A stretch of 64,000 bases of DNA from Paragordius varius (Eukaryota > Nematomorpha), in the NCBI GenBank assembly GCA_964247055.1, contig OZ176050.1, positions 1,736,001 to 1,800,000 of the forward strand. Reading direction: 5' to 3'. Shown here in pieces: positions 24,421 to 38,000 of the stretch. Below the pieces are notes generated by a model. It did not search any database. It was not told the DNA's origin and was given only the letters and a program-made list of their open reading frames with translations. How positions within the stretch are numbered: the first letter of the stretch is position 1; the number at the start of each line of letters is the position of its first letter. The translations under genes and the position numbers were made by a program.

Positions 24421-27399
24421 AAATTAATGTGTTAAACTAGTCGCATCAATACTCAAGTTAAACTTTGTCCTTAAAAATCGAATATTTGTCACCGGTGAAC
24501 AAAATTATTTTTTATACATTCTCCTAGTAAGACTACATCAAAATATAGAGATAGTTTGACAAACTCTTTCATATCCGATTTTTACAACGATACTTTAAAA
24601 ATTAATGTGTTAAACTAGTCGCATCAATACTCAAGTTAAACTTTGTGCTTAAAAATCGGATATTGGTCACCGGTGAACAAAATTATTTTTTATACATTCT
24701 CTTAGTAGGACTACATCAAAATATAGAGATAGTTTGGCAAACTTTTTCATAATCGATTTTTACAACGATACTTTAAAAATTAATGTATAAAACTAGTCGC
24801 ATCAATACTCAAGTTAAACTTTGTCCTTAAAAATTGGATATTGGTCACCGGTAAACAAAATTATTGTTTATACATTCTTTTAGTAAGACTACATCAAAAT
24901 ATAGATATAGTTTGACAAATTCTTTCATATCCGATTTTTACAACGATACTTTAAAAATTAATGTATTTAACTAGTCGCATCAATACTCAAGTTAAACTTT
25001 GTCCTTAAAAATCGGATATTGGTCACCGGTGAACAAAATTATTTTTTATACATTCTCTTAGCAAGACTACAAAATATAGAGATAGTTTGACAAACTCTTT
25101 CATATCCGATTATTACGACGATACTTTAAAAATTAATGTATTAAACTAGTCGCATCAATACTCAAATTTAACTTTGTCCTTAAAAATCGGATATTGGTCA
25201 CCGGTGAACAAAATTATTTTTTATATATTCTCTTAGCAAGACTACATCAAAATATAGAGATAGTTTGACAAACTCTTTCATATCCGATTTTTACAACGAT
25301 ACTTTAAAAATTAATGTATAAAACTAGTCGCATCAAAACTCAAGTTAAACTTTGTTCTTAAAAATCGAATATTGGTCACCGGTGAACAAAATTATTTTTT
25401 ATACATTCTCTTAGTAAGACTACATCAAAATATAGAGATAGTTTGACAAACTCTTTCATATCCGATTTTTACAACGATACTTTAAAAATTAATGTACTCA
25501 AGTTAAATTTTGTCCTTAAAAATGGGATATTGGTCACCGGTGAACAAAATTATTTTTTATACATTCTCTTAGTAAGACTACATCAAAATATAGAGATGGT
25601 TTGACAAACTATTTCATATCCGATTTTTACAACGATACTTTATAAATTAATGTATTAAACTAGTCGCATCAATACTCAAGTTAAACTTTGTCCTTAAAAA
25701 TCGAATATTGGTCACCGGTGAACAAAATTATTTTTTATACATTCTCCTAGTAAGACTACATCAAAATATAGAGATAGTTTGACAAACTCTTTCATATCCG
25801 ATTTTTACGACGATACTTTAAAAATTAATGTATTAAACTAGTCGCATCAATACTCAAATTTAACTTTGTCCTTAAAAATCGGATATTGGTCACCAGTGAA
25901 CAAAATTATTTTTTATATATTCTCTTAGCAAGACTACATCAAAATATAGAGATAGTTTGACAAACTCTTTCATATCCGATTTTTACAACGATACTTTAAA
26001 AATTAATGTATAAAACTAGTCGCATCAAAACTCAAGTTAAACTTTGTTCTTAAAAATCGAATATTGGTCACCGGTGAACAAAATTATTTTTTATACATTC
26101 TCTTAGTAAGACTACATCAAAATATAGAGATAGTTTGACAAACTCTTTCATATCCGATTTTTACAACGATACTTTAAAAATTAATGTGTTAAACTAGTCG
26201 CATCAATACTCAAGTTAAACTTTGTCCTTAAAAATCGAATATTGGTCACCGGTGAACAAAATTATTTTTTATACATTCTCTTAGTAAGACTACATCAAAA
26301 TATAGAGATAGTTTGACAAACTCTTTCATATCCGATTTTTACAACGATACTTTAAAAATTAATGTGTTAAACTAGTCGCATCAATACTCAAGTTAAACTT
26401 TGTGCTTAAAAATCGGATATTGGTCACCGGTGAACAAAATTATTTTTTATACATTCTCTTAGTAGGACTACATCAAAATATAGAGATAGTTTGGCAAACT
26501 TTTTCATAATCGATTTTTACAACGATACTTTAGAAATTAATTGTATAAAACTAGTCGCATCAATACTCAAGTTAAACTTTGTCCTTAAAAATTGGATATT
26601 GGTCACCGGTAAACAAAATTATTTTTTATACATTCTTTTAGTAAGACTACATCAAAATATAGATATAGTTTGACAAATTCTTTCATATCCGATTTTTACA
26701 ACGATACTTTAAAAATTAATGTATTTAACTAGTCGCATCAATACTCAAGTTAAACTTGGTCCTTAAAATCGGATATTGGTCACCGGTGAACCAAAATTAT
26801 TTTTTATACATTCTCTTAGCAAGACTACAAAATATAGAGATAGTTTGACAAACTCTTTCATATCCGATTTTTACGACGATACTTTGAAAATTAATGTATT
26901 AAACTAGTCGCATCAATACTCAAATTTAACTTTGTCCTTAAAAATCGGATATTGGTCACCGGTGAACAAAATTATTTTTTATATATTCTCTTAGCAAGAC
27001 TACATCAAAATATAGAGATAGTTTGACAAACTCTTTCATATCCGATTTTTACAACGATACTTTAAAAATTAATGTATAAAACTAGTCGCATCAAAACTCA
27101 AGTTAAACTTTGTTCTTAAAAATCGAATATTGGTCACCGGTGAACAAAATTATTTTTTATACATTCTCTTAGTAAGACTACATCAAAATATAGAGATAGT
27201 TTGACAAACTCTTTCATATCCGATTTTTACAACGATACTTTAAAAATTAATGTACTCAAGTTAAATTTTGTCCTTAAAAATGGGATATTGGTCACCGGTG
27301 AACAAAATTATTTTTTATACATTCTCTTAGTAAGACTACATCAAAATATAGAGATGGTTTGACAAACTCTTTCATATCCGATTTTTACAACGATACTTT

Positions 27400-30300
27400 A
27401 AAAATTAATGTGTTAAACTAGTCGCATCAATACTCAAGTTAAACTTTGTCCTTAAAAATCGGATATTGGTCACCGGTGAACAAAATTATTTTTTATACAT
27501 TCTCTTAGTAGGACTACATCAAAATATAGAGATAGTTTGGCAAACTCTTTCATATCCGATTTTTACAACGATACTTTATAAATTAATGTATAAAACTAGT
27601 CGCATCAATACTCAAGTTAAACTTTGTCCTTAAAAATCGAATATTGGTCACCGGTGAACAAAATTATTTTTTATACATTCTCTTAGTAAGACTACATCAA
27701 AATATAGAGATAGTTTGACAAACTCTTTCATATCCGATTTTTACAACGATACTTTAAAAATTAATGTGTTAAACTAGTCGCATCAATACTCAAGTTAAAC
27801 TTTGTCCTTAAAAATCGGATATTGGTCACCGGTGAACAAAATTATTTTTTATACATTCTCTTAGTAGGACTACATCAAAATATAGAGATAGTTTGGCAAA
27901 CTTTTTCATAATCGATTTTTACAACGATACTTTAAAAATTAATGTATAAAACTAGTCGCATCAATACTCAAGTTAAACTTTGTCCTTAAAAATTGGATAT
28001 TGGTCACCGGTAAACAAAATTATTTTTTATACATTCTTTTAGTAAGACTACATCAAAATATAGATATAGTTTGACAAATTCTTTCATATCCGATTTTTAC
28101 AACGATACTTTAAAAATTAATGTATTTAACTAGTCGCATCAATACTCAAGTTAAACTTTGTCCTTAAAAATCGGATATTGGTCACCGGTGAACAAAATTA
28201 TTTTTTATACATTCTCTTAGCAAGACTACAAAATATAGAGATAGTTTGACAAACTCTTTCATATCCGATTTTTACGACGATACTTTAAAAATTAATGTAT
28301 TAAACTAGTCGCATCAATACTCAAATTTAATTTTGTCCTTAAAAATCGGATATTGGTCACCGGTGAACAAAATTATTTTTTATATATTCTCTTAGCAAGA
28401 CTACATCAAAATATAGAGATAGTTTGACAAACTCTTTCATATCCGATTTTTACAACGATACTTTAAAAATTAATGTATAAAACTAGTCGCATCAAAACTC
28501 AAGTTAAACTTTGTTCTTAAAAATCGAATATTGGTCACCGGTGAACAAAATTATTTTTTATACATTCTCTTAGTAAGACTACATCAAAATATAGAGATAG
28601 TTTGACAAACTCTTTCATATCCGATTTTTACAACGATACTTTAAAAGTTAATGTACTCAAGTTAAATTTTGTCCTTAAAAATGGGATATTGGTCACCGGT
28701 GAACAAAATTATTTTTTATACATTCTCTTAGTAAGACTACATCAAAATATAGAGATGGTTTGACAAACTCTTTCATATCCGATTTTTACAACGATACTTT
28801 ATAAATTAATGTATTAAACTAGTCGCATCAATACTCAAGTTAAACTTTGTCCTTAAAAATCGAATATTGGTCACTGAACAAAATTTTTTTTTATACATTC
28901 TCTTAGTAAGACTACATCAAAATATAGAGATAGTTTGACAAACTCTTTCATATCCGATTTTTACAACGATACTTTAAAAATTAATGTACTCAAGTTAAAT
29001 TTTGTCCTTAAAAATGGGATATTGGTCACCGGTGAACAAAATTATTTTTTATACATTCTCTTAGTAAGACTACATCAAAATATAGAGATAGTTTGACAAA
29101 CTCTTTCATATCCGATTTTTACAACGATACTTTAAAAATTAATGTGTTAAACTAGTCGCATCAATACTCAAGTTAAACTTTGTCCTTAAAAATCGAATAT
29201 TGGTCACCGGTGAACAAAATTATTTTTTATACATTCACTTAGTAAGACTACATCAAAATATAGAGATAGTTTGACAAACTCTTTCATATCCGATTTTTAC
29301 AACGATACTTTAAAAATTAATGTGTTAAACTAGTCGCATCAATACTCAAGTTAAACTTTGTGCTTAAAAATCGGATATTGGTCACCGGTGAACAAAATTA
29401 TTTTTTATACATTCTCTTAGTAGGACTACATCAAAATATAGAGATAGTTTGGCAAACTTTTTCATAATCGATTTTTACAACGATACTTTAAAAATTAATG
29501 TATAAAACTAGTCGCATCAATACTCAAGTTAAACTTTGTCCTTAAAAATTGGATATTGGTCACCGGTAAACAAAATTATTTTTTATACATTCTTTTAGTA
29601 AGACTACATCAAAATATAGATATAGTTTGACAAATTCTTTCATATCCGATTTTTACAACGATACTTTAAAAATTAATGTATTTAACTAGTCGCATCAATA
29701 CTCAAGTTAAACTTTGTCCTTAAAAATCGGATATTGGTCACCGGTGAACAAAATTATTTTTTATACATTCTCTTAGCAAGACTACAAAATATAGAGATAG
29801 TTTGACAAACTCTTTCATATCCGATTTTTACGACGATACTTTAAAAATTAATGTATTAAACTAGTCGCATCAATACTCAAATTTAACTTTGTCCTTAAAA
29901 ATCGGATATTGGTCACCGGTGAACAAAATTATTTTTTATATATTCTCTTAGCAAGACTACATCAAAATATAGAGATAGTTTGACAAACTCTTTCATATCC
30001 GATTTTTACAACGATACTTTAAAAATTAATGTATAAAACTAGTCGCATCAAAACTCAAGTTAAACTTTGTTCTTAAAAATCGAATATTGGTCACCGGTGA
30101 ACAAAATTATTTTTTATACATTCTCTTATTAAGACTACATCAAAATATAGAGATAGTTTGACAAACTCTTTCATATCCGATTTTTACAACGATACTTTAA
30201 AAATTAATGTACTCAAGTTAAATTTTGTCCTTAAAAATGGGATATTGGTCACCGGTGAACAAAATTATTTTTTATACATTCTCTTAGTAAGACTACATCA

Positions 30301-30840
30301 AAATATAGAGATGGTTTGACAAACTCTTTCATATCCGATTTTTACAACGATACTTTATAAATTAATGTATTAAACTAGTCGCATCAATACTCAAGTTAAA
30401 CTTTGTCCTTAAAAATCGAATATTGGTCACCGGTGAACAAAATTATTTTTTATACATTCTCCTAGTAAGACTACATCAAAATATAGAGATAGTTTGACAA
30501 ACTCTTTCATATCCGATTTTTACAACGATACTTTAAAAATTAATGTGTTAAACTAGTCGCATCAATACTCAAGTTAAACTTTGTCCTTAAAAATCGGATA
30601 TTGGTCACCGGTGAACAAAATTTTTTATACATTCTCTTAGTAGGACTACATCAAAATATAGAGATAGTTTGGCAAACTCTTTCATATCCGATTTTTACAA
30701 CGATACTTTATAAATTAATGTATAAAACTAGTCGTATCAATAAGTCGCATCAATACTCAAGTTAAATTTTGTCCTTAAAAATCGGATATTGGTCACCGGT
30801 GAACAAAATTATTTTTTATACATTCTCTTAGTAGGACTAC
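27400..30840 (+). repeat. ~3-kb super-unit B, first copy
   Basis: Aligns to the following ~3 kb at offsets of 3,323 (27,571 to 30,894; 28,009 to 31,332; 28,321 to 31,644), then 2,990 (28,881 to 31,871; 29,565 to 32,555), then 2,812 (30,610 to 33,422). Steps of 333 and 178 bp are losses of two and one monomers in the later copy. Shared marks include CTCAAATTTAATTTTG, a ten-T run after CAAAA (28,883 and 31,873), TTGTGCTTAAAAATCG, and the 5-bp-short ACAAAATTTTTTATAC. Confidence 0.83.
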
Positions 30841-33800
30841 ATCAAAATAAAGAGATAGTTTGGCAAACTCTTTCATATCCGATTTTTACAACGATACTTT
30901 ATAAATTAATGTATAAAACTAGTCGCATCAATACTCAAGTTAAACTTTGTCCTTAAAAATCGAATATTGGTCACCGGTGAACAAAATTATTTTTTATACA
31001 TTCTCTTAGTAAGACTACATCAAAATATAGAGATAGTTTGACAAACTCTTTCATATCCGATTTTTACAACGATACTTTAAAAATTAATGTGTTAAACTAG
31101 TCGCATCAATACTCAAGTTAAACTTTGTCCTTAAAAATCGGATATTGGTCACCGGTGAACAAAATTATTTTTTATACATTCTCTTAGTAGGACTACATCA
31201 AAATATAGAGATAGTTTGGCAAACTTTTTCATAATCGATTTTTACAACGATACTTTAAAAATTAATGTATAAAACTAGTCGCATCAATACTCAAGTTAAA
31301 CTTTGTCCTTAAAAATTGGATATTGGTCACCGGTAAACAAAATTATTTTTTATACATTCTTTTAGTAAGACTACATCAAAATATAGATATAGTTTGACAA
31401 ATTCTTTCATATCCGATTTTTACAACGATACTTTAAAAATTAATGTATTTAACTAGTCGCATCAATACTCAAGTTAAACTTTGTCCTTAAAAATCGGATA
31501 TTGGTCACCGGTGAACAAAATTATTTTTTATACATTCTCTTAGCAAGACTACAAAATATAGAGATAGTTTGACAAACTCTTTCATATCCGATTTTTACGA
31601 CGATACTTTAAAAATTAATGTATTAAACTAGTCGCATCAATACTCAAATTTAATTTTGTCCTTAAAAATCGGATATTGGTCACCGGTGAACAAAATTATT
31701 TTTTATATATTCTCTTAGCAAGACTACATCAAAATATAGAGATAGTTTGACAAACTCTTTCATATCCGATTTTTACAACGATACTTTAAAAATTAATGTA
31801 TAAAACTAGTCGCATCAAAACTCAAGTTAAACTTTGTCCTTAAAAATCGAATATTGGTCACCGGTGAACAAAATTTTTTTTTATACATTCTCTTAGTAAG
31901 ACTACATCAAAATATAGAGATAGTTTGACAAACTCTTTCATATCCGATTTTTACAACGATACTTTAAAAATTAATGTACTCAAGTTAAATTTTGTCCTTA
32001 AAAATGGGATATTGGTCACCGGTGAACAAAATTATTTTTTATACATTCTCTTAGTAAGACTACATCAAAATATAGAGATAGTTTGACAAACTCTTTCATA
32101 TCCGATTTTTACAACGATACTTTAAAAATTAATGTGTTAAACTAGTCGCATCAATACTCAAGTTAAACTTTGTCCTTAAAAATCGAATATTGGTCACCGG
32201 TGAACAAAATTATTTTTTATACATTCTCTTAGTAAGACTACATCAAAATATAGAGATAGTTTGACAAACTCTTTCATATCCGATTTTTACAACGATACTT
32301 TAAAAATTAATGTGTTAAACTAGTCGCATCAATACTCAAGTTAAACTTTGTGCTTAAAAATCGGATATTGGTCACCGGTGAACAAAATTATTTTTTATAC
32401 ATTCTCTTAGTAGGACTACATCAAAATATAGAGATAGTTTGGCAAACTTTTTCATAATCGATTTTTACAACGATACTTTAAAAATTAATGTATAAAACTA
32501 GTCGCATCAATACTCAAGTTAAACTTTGTCCTTAAAAATTGGATATTGGTCACCGGTAAACAAAATTATTTTTTATACATTCTTTTAGTAAGACTACATC
32601 AAAATATAGATATAGTTTGACAAATTCTTTCATATCCGATTTTTACAATGATACTTTAAAAATTAATGTATTTAACTAGTCGCATCAATACTCAAGTTAA
32701 ACTTTGTCCTTAAAAATCGGATATTGGTCACCGGTGAACAAAATTATTTTTTATACATTCTCTTAGCAAGACTACAAAATATAGAGATAGTTTGACAAAC
32801 TCTTTCATATCCGATTTTTACGACGATACTTTAAAAATTAATGTATTAAACTAGTCGCATCAATACTCAAATTTAACTTTGTCCTTAAAAATCGGATATT
32901 GGTCACCGGTGAACAAAATTATTTTTTATATATTCTCTTAGCAAGACTACATCAAAATATAGAGATAGTTTGACAAACTCTTTCATATCCGATTTTTACA
33001 ACGATACTTTAAAAATTAATGTACTCAAGTTAAATTTTGTCCTTAAAAATGGGATATTGGTCACCGGTGAACAAAATTATTTTTTATACATTCTCTTAGT
33101 AAGACTACATCAAAATATAGAGATGGTTTGACAAACTCTTTCATATCCGATTTTTACAACGATACTTTATAAATTAATGTATTAAACTAGTCGCATCAAT
33201 ACTCAAGTTAAACTTTGTCCTTAAAAATCGAATATTGGTCACCGGTGAACAAAATTATTTTTTATACATTCTCCTAGTAAGACTACATCAAAATATAGAG
33301 ATAGTTTGACAAACTCTTTCATATCCGATTTTTACAACGATACTTTAAAAATTAATGTGTTAAACTAGTCGCATCAATACTCAAGTTAAACTTTGTCCTT
33401 AAAAATCGGATATTGGTCACCGGTGAACAAAATTTTTTATACATTCTCTTAGTAGGACTACATCAAAATATAGAGATAGTTTGGCAAACTCTTTCATATC
33501 CGATTTTTACAACGATACTTTATAAATTAATGTATAAAACTAGTCGTATCAATAAGTCGCATCAATACTCAAGTTAAATTTTGTCCTTAAAAATCGGATA
33601 TTGGTCACCGGTGAACAAAATTATTTTTTATACATTCTCTTAGTAGGACTACATCAAAATAAAGAGATAGTTTGGCAAACTCTTTCATATCCGATTTTTA
33701 CAACGATACTTTATAAATTAATGTATAAAACTAGTCGCATCAATACTCAAGTTAAACTTTGTCCTTAAAAATCGAATATTGGTCACCGGTGAACAAAATT

Positions 33801-34210
33801 ATTTTTTATACATTCTCTTAGTAAGACTACATCAAAATATAGAGATAGTTTGACAAACTCTTTCATATCCGATTTTTACAACGATACTTTAAAAATTAAT
33901 GTGTTAAACTAGTCGCATCAATACTCAAGTTAAACTTTGTCCTTAAAAATCGGATATTGGTCACCGGTGAACAAAATTATTTTTTATACATTCTCTTAGT
34001 AGGACTACATCAAAATATAGAGATAGTTTGGCAAACTTTTTCATAATCGATTTTTACAACGATACTTTAAAAATTAATGTATAAAACTAGTCGCATCAAT
34101 ACTCAAGTTAAACTTTGTCCTTAAAAATTGGATATTGGTCACCGGTAAACAAAATTATTTTTTATACATTCTTTTAGTAAGACTACATCAAAATATAGAT
34201 ATAGTTTGAC
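30841..34210 (+). repeat. ~3-kb super-unit B, second copy and partial third
   Basis: Matches 27,400-30,600 as described for the first copy, then repeats again: 31,332 corresponds to 34,144 and 30,610 to 33,422, both at 2,812 bp. Near 33,000 two monomer types are fused directly (the TATATATTC monomer runs straight into the 158-bp form), removing the CATCAAAACTC monomer. AAAATAAAGAG at 30,847 recurs at about 33,658. Confidence 0.8.
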
Positions 34211-35440
34211 AAACTCTTTCATATCCGATTTTTACAACGATACTTTAAAAATTAATGTACTCAAGTTAAATTTTGTCCTTAAAAATGGGATATTGGTCAC
34301 CGGTGAACAAAATTATTTTTTATACATTCTCTTAGTAAGACTACATCAAAATATAGAGATGGTTTGACAAACTCTTTCATATCCGATTTTTACAACGATA
34401 CTTTATAAATTAATGTATAAAACTAGTCGTATCAATAAGTCGCATCAATACTCAAGTTAAATTTTGTCCTTAAAAATCGGATATTGGTCACCGGTGAACA
34501 AAATTATTTTTTATACATTCTCTTAGCAAGACTACAAAATATAGAGATAGTTTGACAAACTCTTTCATATCCGATTTTTACGACGATACTTTAAAAATTA
34601 ATGTATTAAACTAGTCGCATCAATACTCAAATTTAACTTTGTCCTTAAAAATCGGATATTGGTCACCGGTGAACAAAATTATTTTTTATATATTCTCTTA
34701 GCAAGACTACATCAAAATATAGAGATAGTTTGACAAACTCTTTCATATCCGATTTTTACAACGATACTTTAAAAATTAATGTATAAAACTAGTCGCATCA
34801 AAACTCAAGTTAAACTTTGTTCTTAAAAATCGAATATTGGTCACCGGTGAACAAAATTATTTTTTATACATTCTCTTAGTAAGACTACATCAAAATATAG
34901 AGATAGTTTGACAAACTCTTTCATATCCGATTTTTACAACGATACTTTAAAAATTAATGTACTCAAGTTAAATTTTGTCCTTAAAAATGGGATATTGGTC
35001 ACCGGTGAACAAAATTATTTTTTATACATTCTCTTAGTAAGACTACATCAAAATATAGAGATGGTTTGACAAACTCTTTCATATCCGATTTTTACAACGA
35101 TACTTTATAAATTAATGTATTAAACTAGTCGCATCAATACTCAAGTTAAACTTTGTCCTTAAAAATCGAATATTGGTCACCGGTGAACAAAATTATTTTT
35201 TATACATTCTCCTAGTAAGACTACATCAAAATATAGAGATAGTTCGACAAACTCTTTCATATCCGATTTTTACAACGATACTTTAAAAATTAATGTGTTA
35301 AACTAGTCGCATCAATACTCAAGTTAAACTTTGTCCTTAAAAATCGGATATTGGTCACCGGTGAACAAAATTATTTTTTATACATTCTCTTAGTAGGACT
35401 ACATCAAAATATAGAGATAGTTTGGCAAACTCTTTCATAT
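34211..35440 (+). repeat. Fragmented core units at the right end of the 23-35 kb cluster
   Basis: Pieces of the core reappear in altered order: the GGTAAAC monomer at 34,144 joins a 158-bp monomer (34,257), then a 191-bp monomer, then the GACTACAAAATATAG monomer (about 34,530) without its usual predecessor. One dyad is changed to AGTTCGACAAACT near 35,242. This is what exchange within the core, out of register, would leave. Confidence 0.75.
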
Positions 35441-36100
35441 CCGATTTTTACAACGATACTTTATAAATTAATGTATAAAACTAGTCGTATCAATAAGTCG
35501 CATCAATACTCAAGTTAAATTTTGTCCTTAAAAATCGGATATTGGTCACCGGTGAACAAAATTATTTTTTATACATTCTCTTAGTAAGACTACATCAAAA
35601 TATATAGATAGTTTGACAAACTCTTTCATATCCGATTTTTACAACGATACTTTAAAAATTAATGTATAAAACTAGTCGTATCAATAAATCGCATCAATAC
35701 TCAAGTTAAACTTTGTCCTTAAAAATCGGATATTGGTCAACGGTGAACAAAATTATTTTTTATATATTCTCTTAATAGGACTACATCAAAATATAGAGAT
35801 AGTTTGGCAAACTCTTTCATATCCGATTTTTACAACGATACTTTATAAATTAATGTATAAAACTAGTCGTATCAATAAGTCGCATCAATACTCAAGTTAA
35901 ACTTTGTCCTTAAAAATCGGATATTGGTCACCGATGAACAAAATTATTTTTTATACATTCTCTTAGTAGGACTACATCAAAATATAGAGATAGTTTGGCA
36001 AACTCTTTCATATCCGATTTTTACAACGATACTTTATAAATTAATGTATAAAACTAGTCGTATCAATAAGTCGCATCAATATTCAAGTTAAACTTTGTCC
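35440..36100 (+). repeat. Run of four consecutive 191-bp monomers
   Basis: The 13-bp insert GTATCAATAA(A/G)TC starts at 35,487, 35,678, 35,869 and 36,060, each 191 bp after the last. Elsewhere 191-bp forms are mostly scattered singly among 178- and 158-bp forms. Two of these monomers also share GGTCAACGGTGAAC (about 35,736 and 36,117), which breaks the palindrome. The run looks like a young local expansion of one variant. Confidence 0.88.
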
Positions 36101-38000
36101 TTAAAAATCGGATATTGGTCAACGGTGAACAAAATTATTTTTTATACATTCTCTTTGTAGGACTACATCAAAATATAGAGATAGTTTGACAAACTCTTTC
36201 ATATCCGATTTTTACAACGATACTTTAAAAATTAATGTGTTAAACTAGTCGCATCAATACTCAAGTTAAACTTTGTCCTTAAAAATCGGATATTGGTCAC
36301 CGGTGAACAAAATTATTTTTTATACATTCTCTTAGCAAGACTACATCAAAATATAGAGATAGTTTGACAAACTCTTTCATATCCGATTTTTACGACGATA
36401 CTTTAAAAATTAATGTATTAAACTAGTCGCATCAATACTCAAATTAAACTTTGTCCTTAAAAATCGAATATTGGTCACCGGTGAACAAAATTATTTTTTA
36501 TACATTCTCTTAGTAAGACTACATCAAAATATAGAGATAGTTTGACAAACTCTTTCATATCCGATTTTTACAACGATACTTTAAAAATTAATGTGTTAAA
36601 CTAGTCGCATCAATACTCAAGTTAAACTTTGTCCTTAAAAATCGGATATTGGTCACCGGTGAACAAAATTATTTTTTATACATTCTCTTAGCAAGACCAC
36701 ATCAAAATATAGAGATAGTTTGACAAACTCTTTCATATCCGATTTTTACGACGATACTTTAAAAATTAATGTATTAAACTAGTCGCATCAATACTCAAAT
36801 TAAACTTTGTCCTTTAAAATCGGATATTGGTCACCGGTGAACAAAATTATTTTTTATATATTCTCTTAGCAAGACTACATCAAAATATAGAGATAGTTTG
36901 ACAAACTCTTTCATATCCGATTTTTACAACGATACTTTAAAAATTAATGTATAAAACTAGTCGCATCAATACTCAAGTTAAACTTTGTCCTTAAAAATCG
37001 AATATTGGTCACCGGTGAACAAAATTATTTTTTATACATTCTCTTAGCAAGACTACATCAAAATATAGAGATAGTTTGACAAACTCTTTCATATCCGATT
37101 TTTACAACGATACTTTAAAAATTAATGTGTTAAACTAGTCGCATCAATACTCAAGTTAAACTTTGTCCTTAAAAATCGAATATTGGTCACCGGCGAACAA
37201 AATTATTTTTTATACATTCTCTTAGTAAGACTACATCAAAATATAGAGATAGTTTGACAAACTCTTTCATATCCGATTTTTACAACGATACTTTAAAAAT
37301 TAATGTGTTAAACTAGTCGCATCAATACTCAAGTTAAACTTTGTCCTTAAAAATCGGATATTGGTCATCGGTGAACAAAATTATTTTTTATACATTCTCT
37401 TAGCAAGACTACATCAAAATATAGAGATAGTTTGACAAACTCTTTCATATCCGATTTTTACAACGATACTTTATAAATTAATGTATTAAACTAGTCGCAT
37501 CAATACTCAAATTAAACTTTGTCCTTAAAAATCGATATTAGTCACCGGTGAACAAAATTATTTTTTATATATTCTTTTAGTAGGACTACATCAAAATATA
37601 GAGATAGTTTGGCAAACTCTTTCATATCCGATTTTTACAACGATACTTTATAAATTAATGTATAAAACTAGTCGTATCAATAAGTCGCATCAATACTCAA
37701 GTTAAACTTTGTCCTTAAAAATCGGATATTGGTCACCGGTGAACAAAATTATTTTTTAAACATTCTCTTTGTAGGACTACATCAAAATATAGAGATAGTT
37801 TGGCAAACTCTTTCATATCCGATTTTTACAACGATACTTTAAAAATTAATGTATAAAACTAGTCGCATCAATACTCATAAACTTTGTCCTTAAAAATCGA
37901 ATATTGGTCACCGGTGAACAAAATTATTTTTTATACATTCTCTTAGTAAGACTAGATCAAAATATAGAGATAGTTTGACAAACTCTTTCATATGCGATTT
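36050..38000 (+). repeat. ~1.9-kb block, first copy (repeated at 39.28-40.88 kb)
   Basis: Matches the later block at offset 3,226 on the left (36,151 to 39,377) and 2,870 further right (36,747 to 39,617; 37,363 to 40,233; 37,874 to 40,744); the 356-bp step is two monomers. Marks are TTACGACG with CCTTTAAAATCGG, GGTCATCGGTGAAC, TCGATATTAGTCACC (TCGATATTGGTCACC in the second copy), TTTTTTAAACATTC and the 3-6-base-short ATACTCATAAACTTTG. Confidence 0.82.

Larger units (their letters stand above)
23640..34260 (+). repeat. Cluster of higher-order units sharing a marked four-monomer core
   Basis: The core is, in order: a monomer with CATAATCGATTTTT and ATTGGATATTGG; one with GGTAAACAAAATT, ATTCTTTTAG, ATAGATATAG and GTATTTAACTAG; one with GACTACAAAATATAG, TTACGACGATAC and CTCAAATTTAA; and one with TATATATTC, CATCAAAACTC and TGTTCTTAAAAATCG. 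GGTAAAC starts lie at 23,788, 24,850, 26,608, 28,009, 29,565, 31,332, 32,555 and 34,144 (and once outside, at 18,121). Spacings are 1,062, 1,758, 1,401, 1,556, 1,767, 1,223 and 1,589 bp, differing by roughly whole monomers. The last copy is cut after its second monomer. The unit length is therefore not fixed, unlike a regular higher-order repeat. Confidence 0.85.

Noticed and set aside
26491-26673. Open frame of 60 codons.
   Set aside because: Satellite sequence opened by a one-base insertion near 26,540 (AATTAATTGTATAAAAC). Neighbouring monomers without the extra base have stops.
28878-28896. Run of about ten T (also near 31,873) as a poly-A tail of a retroposed element on the minus strand.
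   Set aside because: It is the ordinary T-rich segment of the monomer with single-base changes. No element body or target-site duplication adjoins it.
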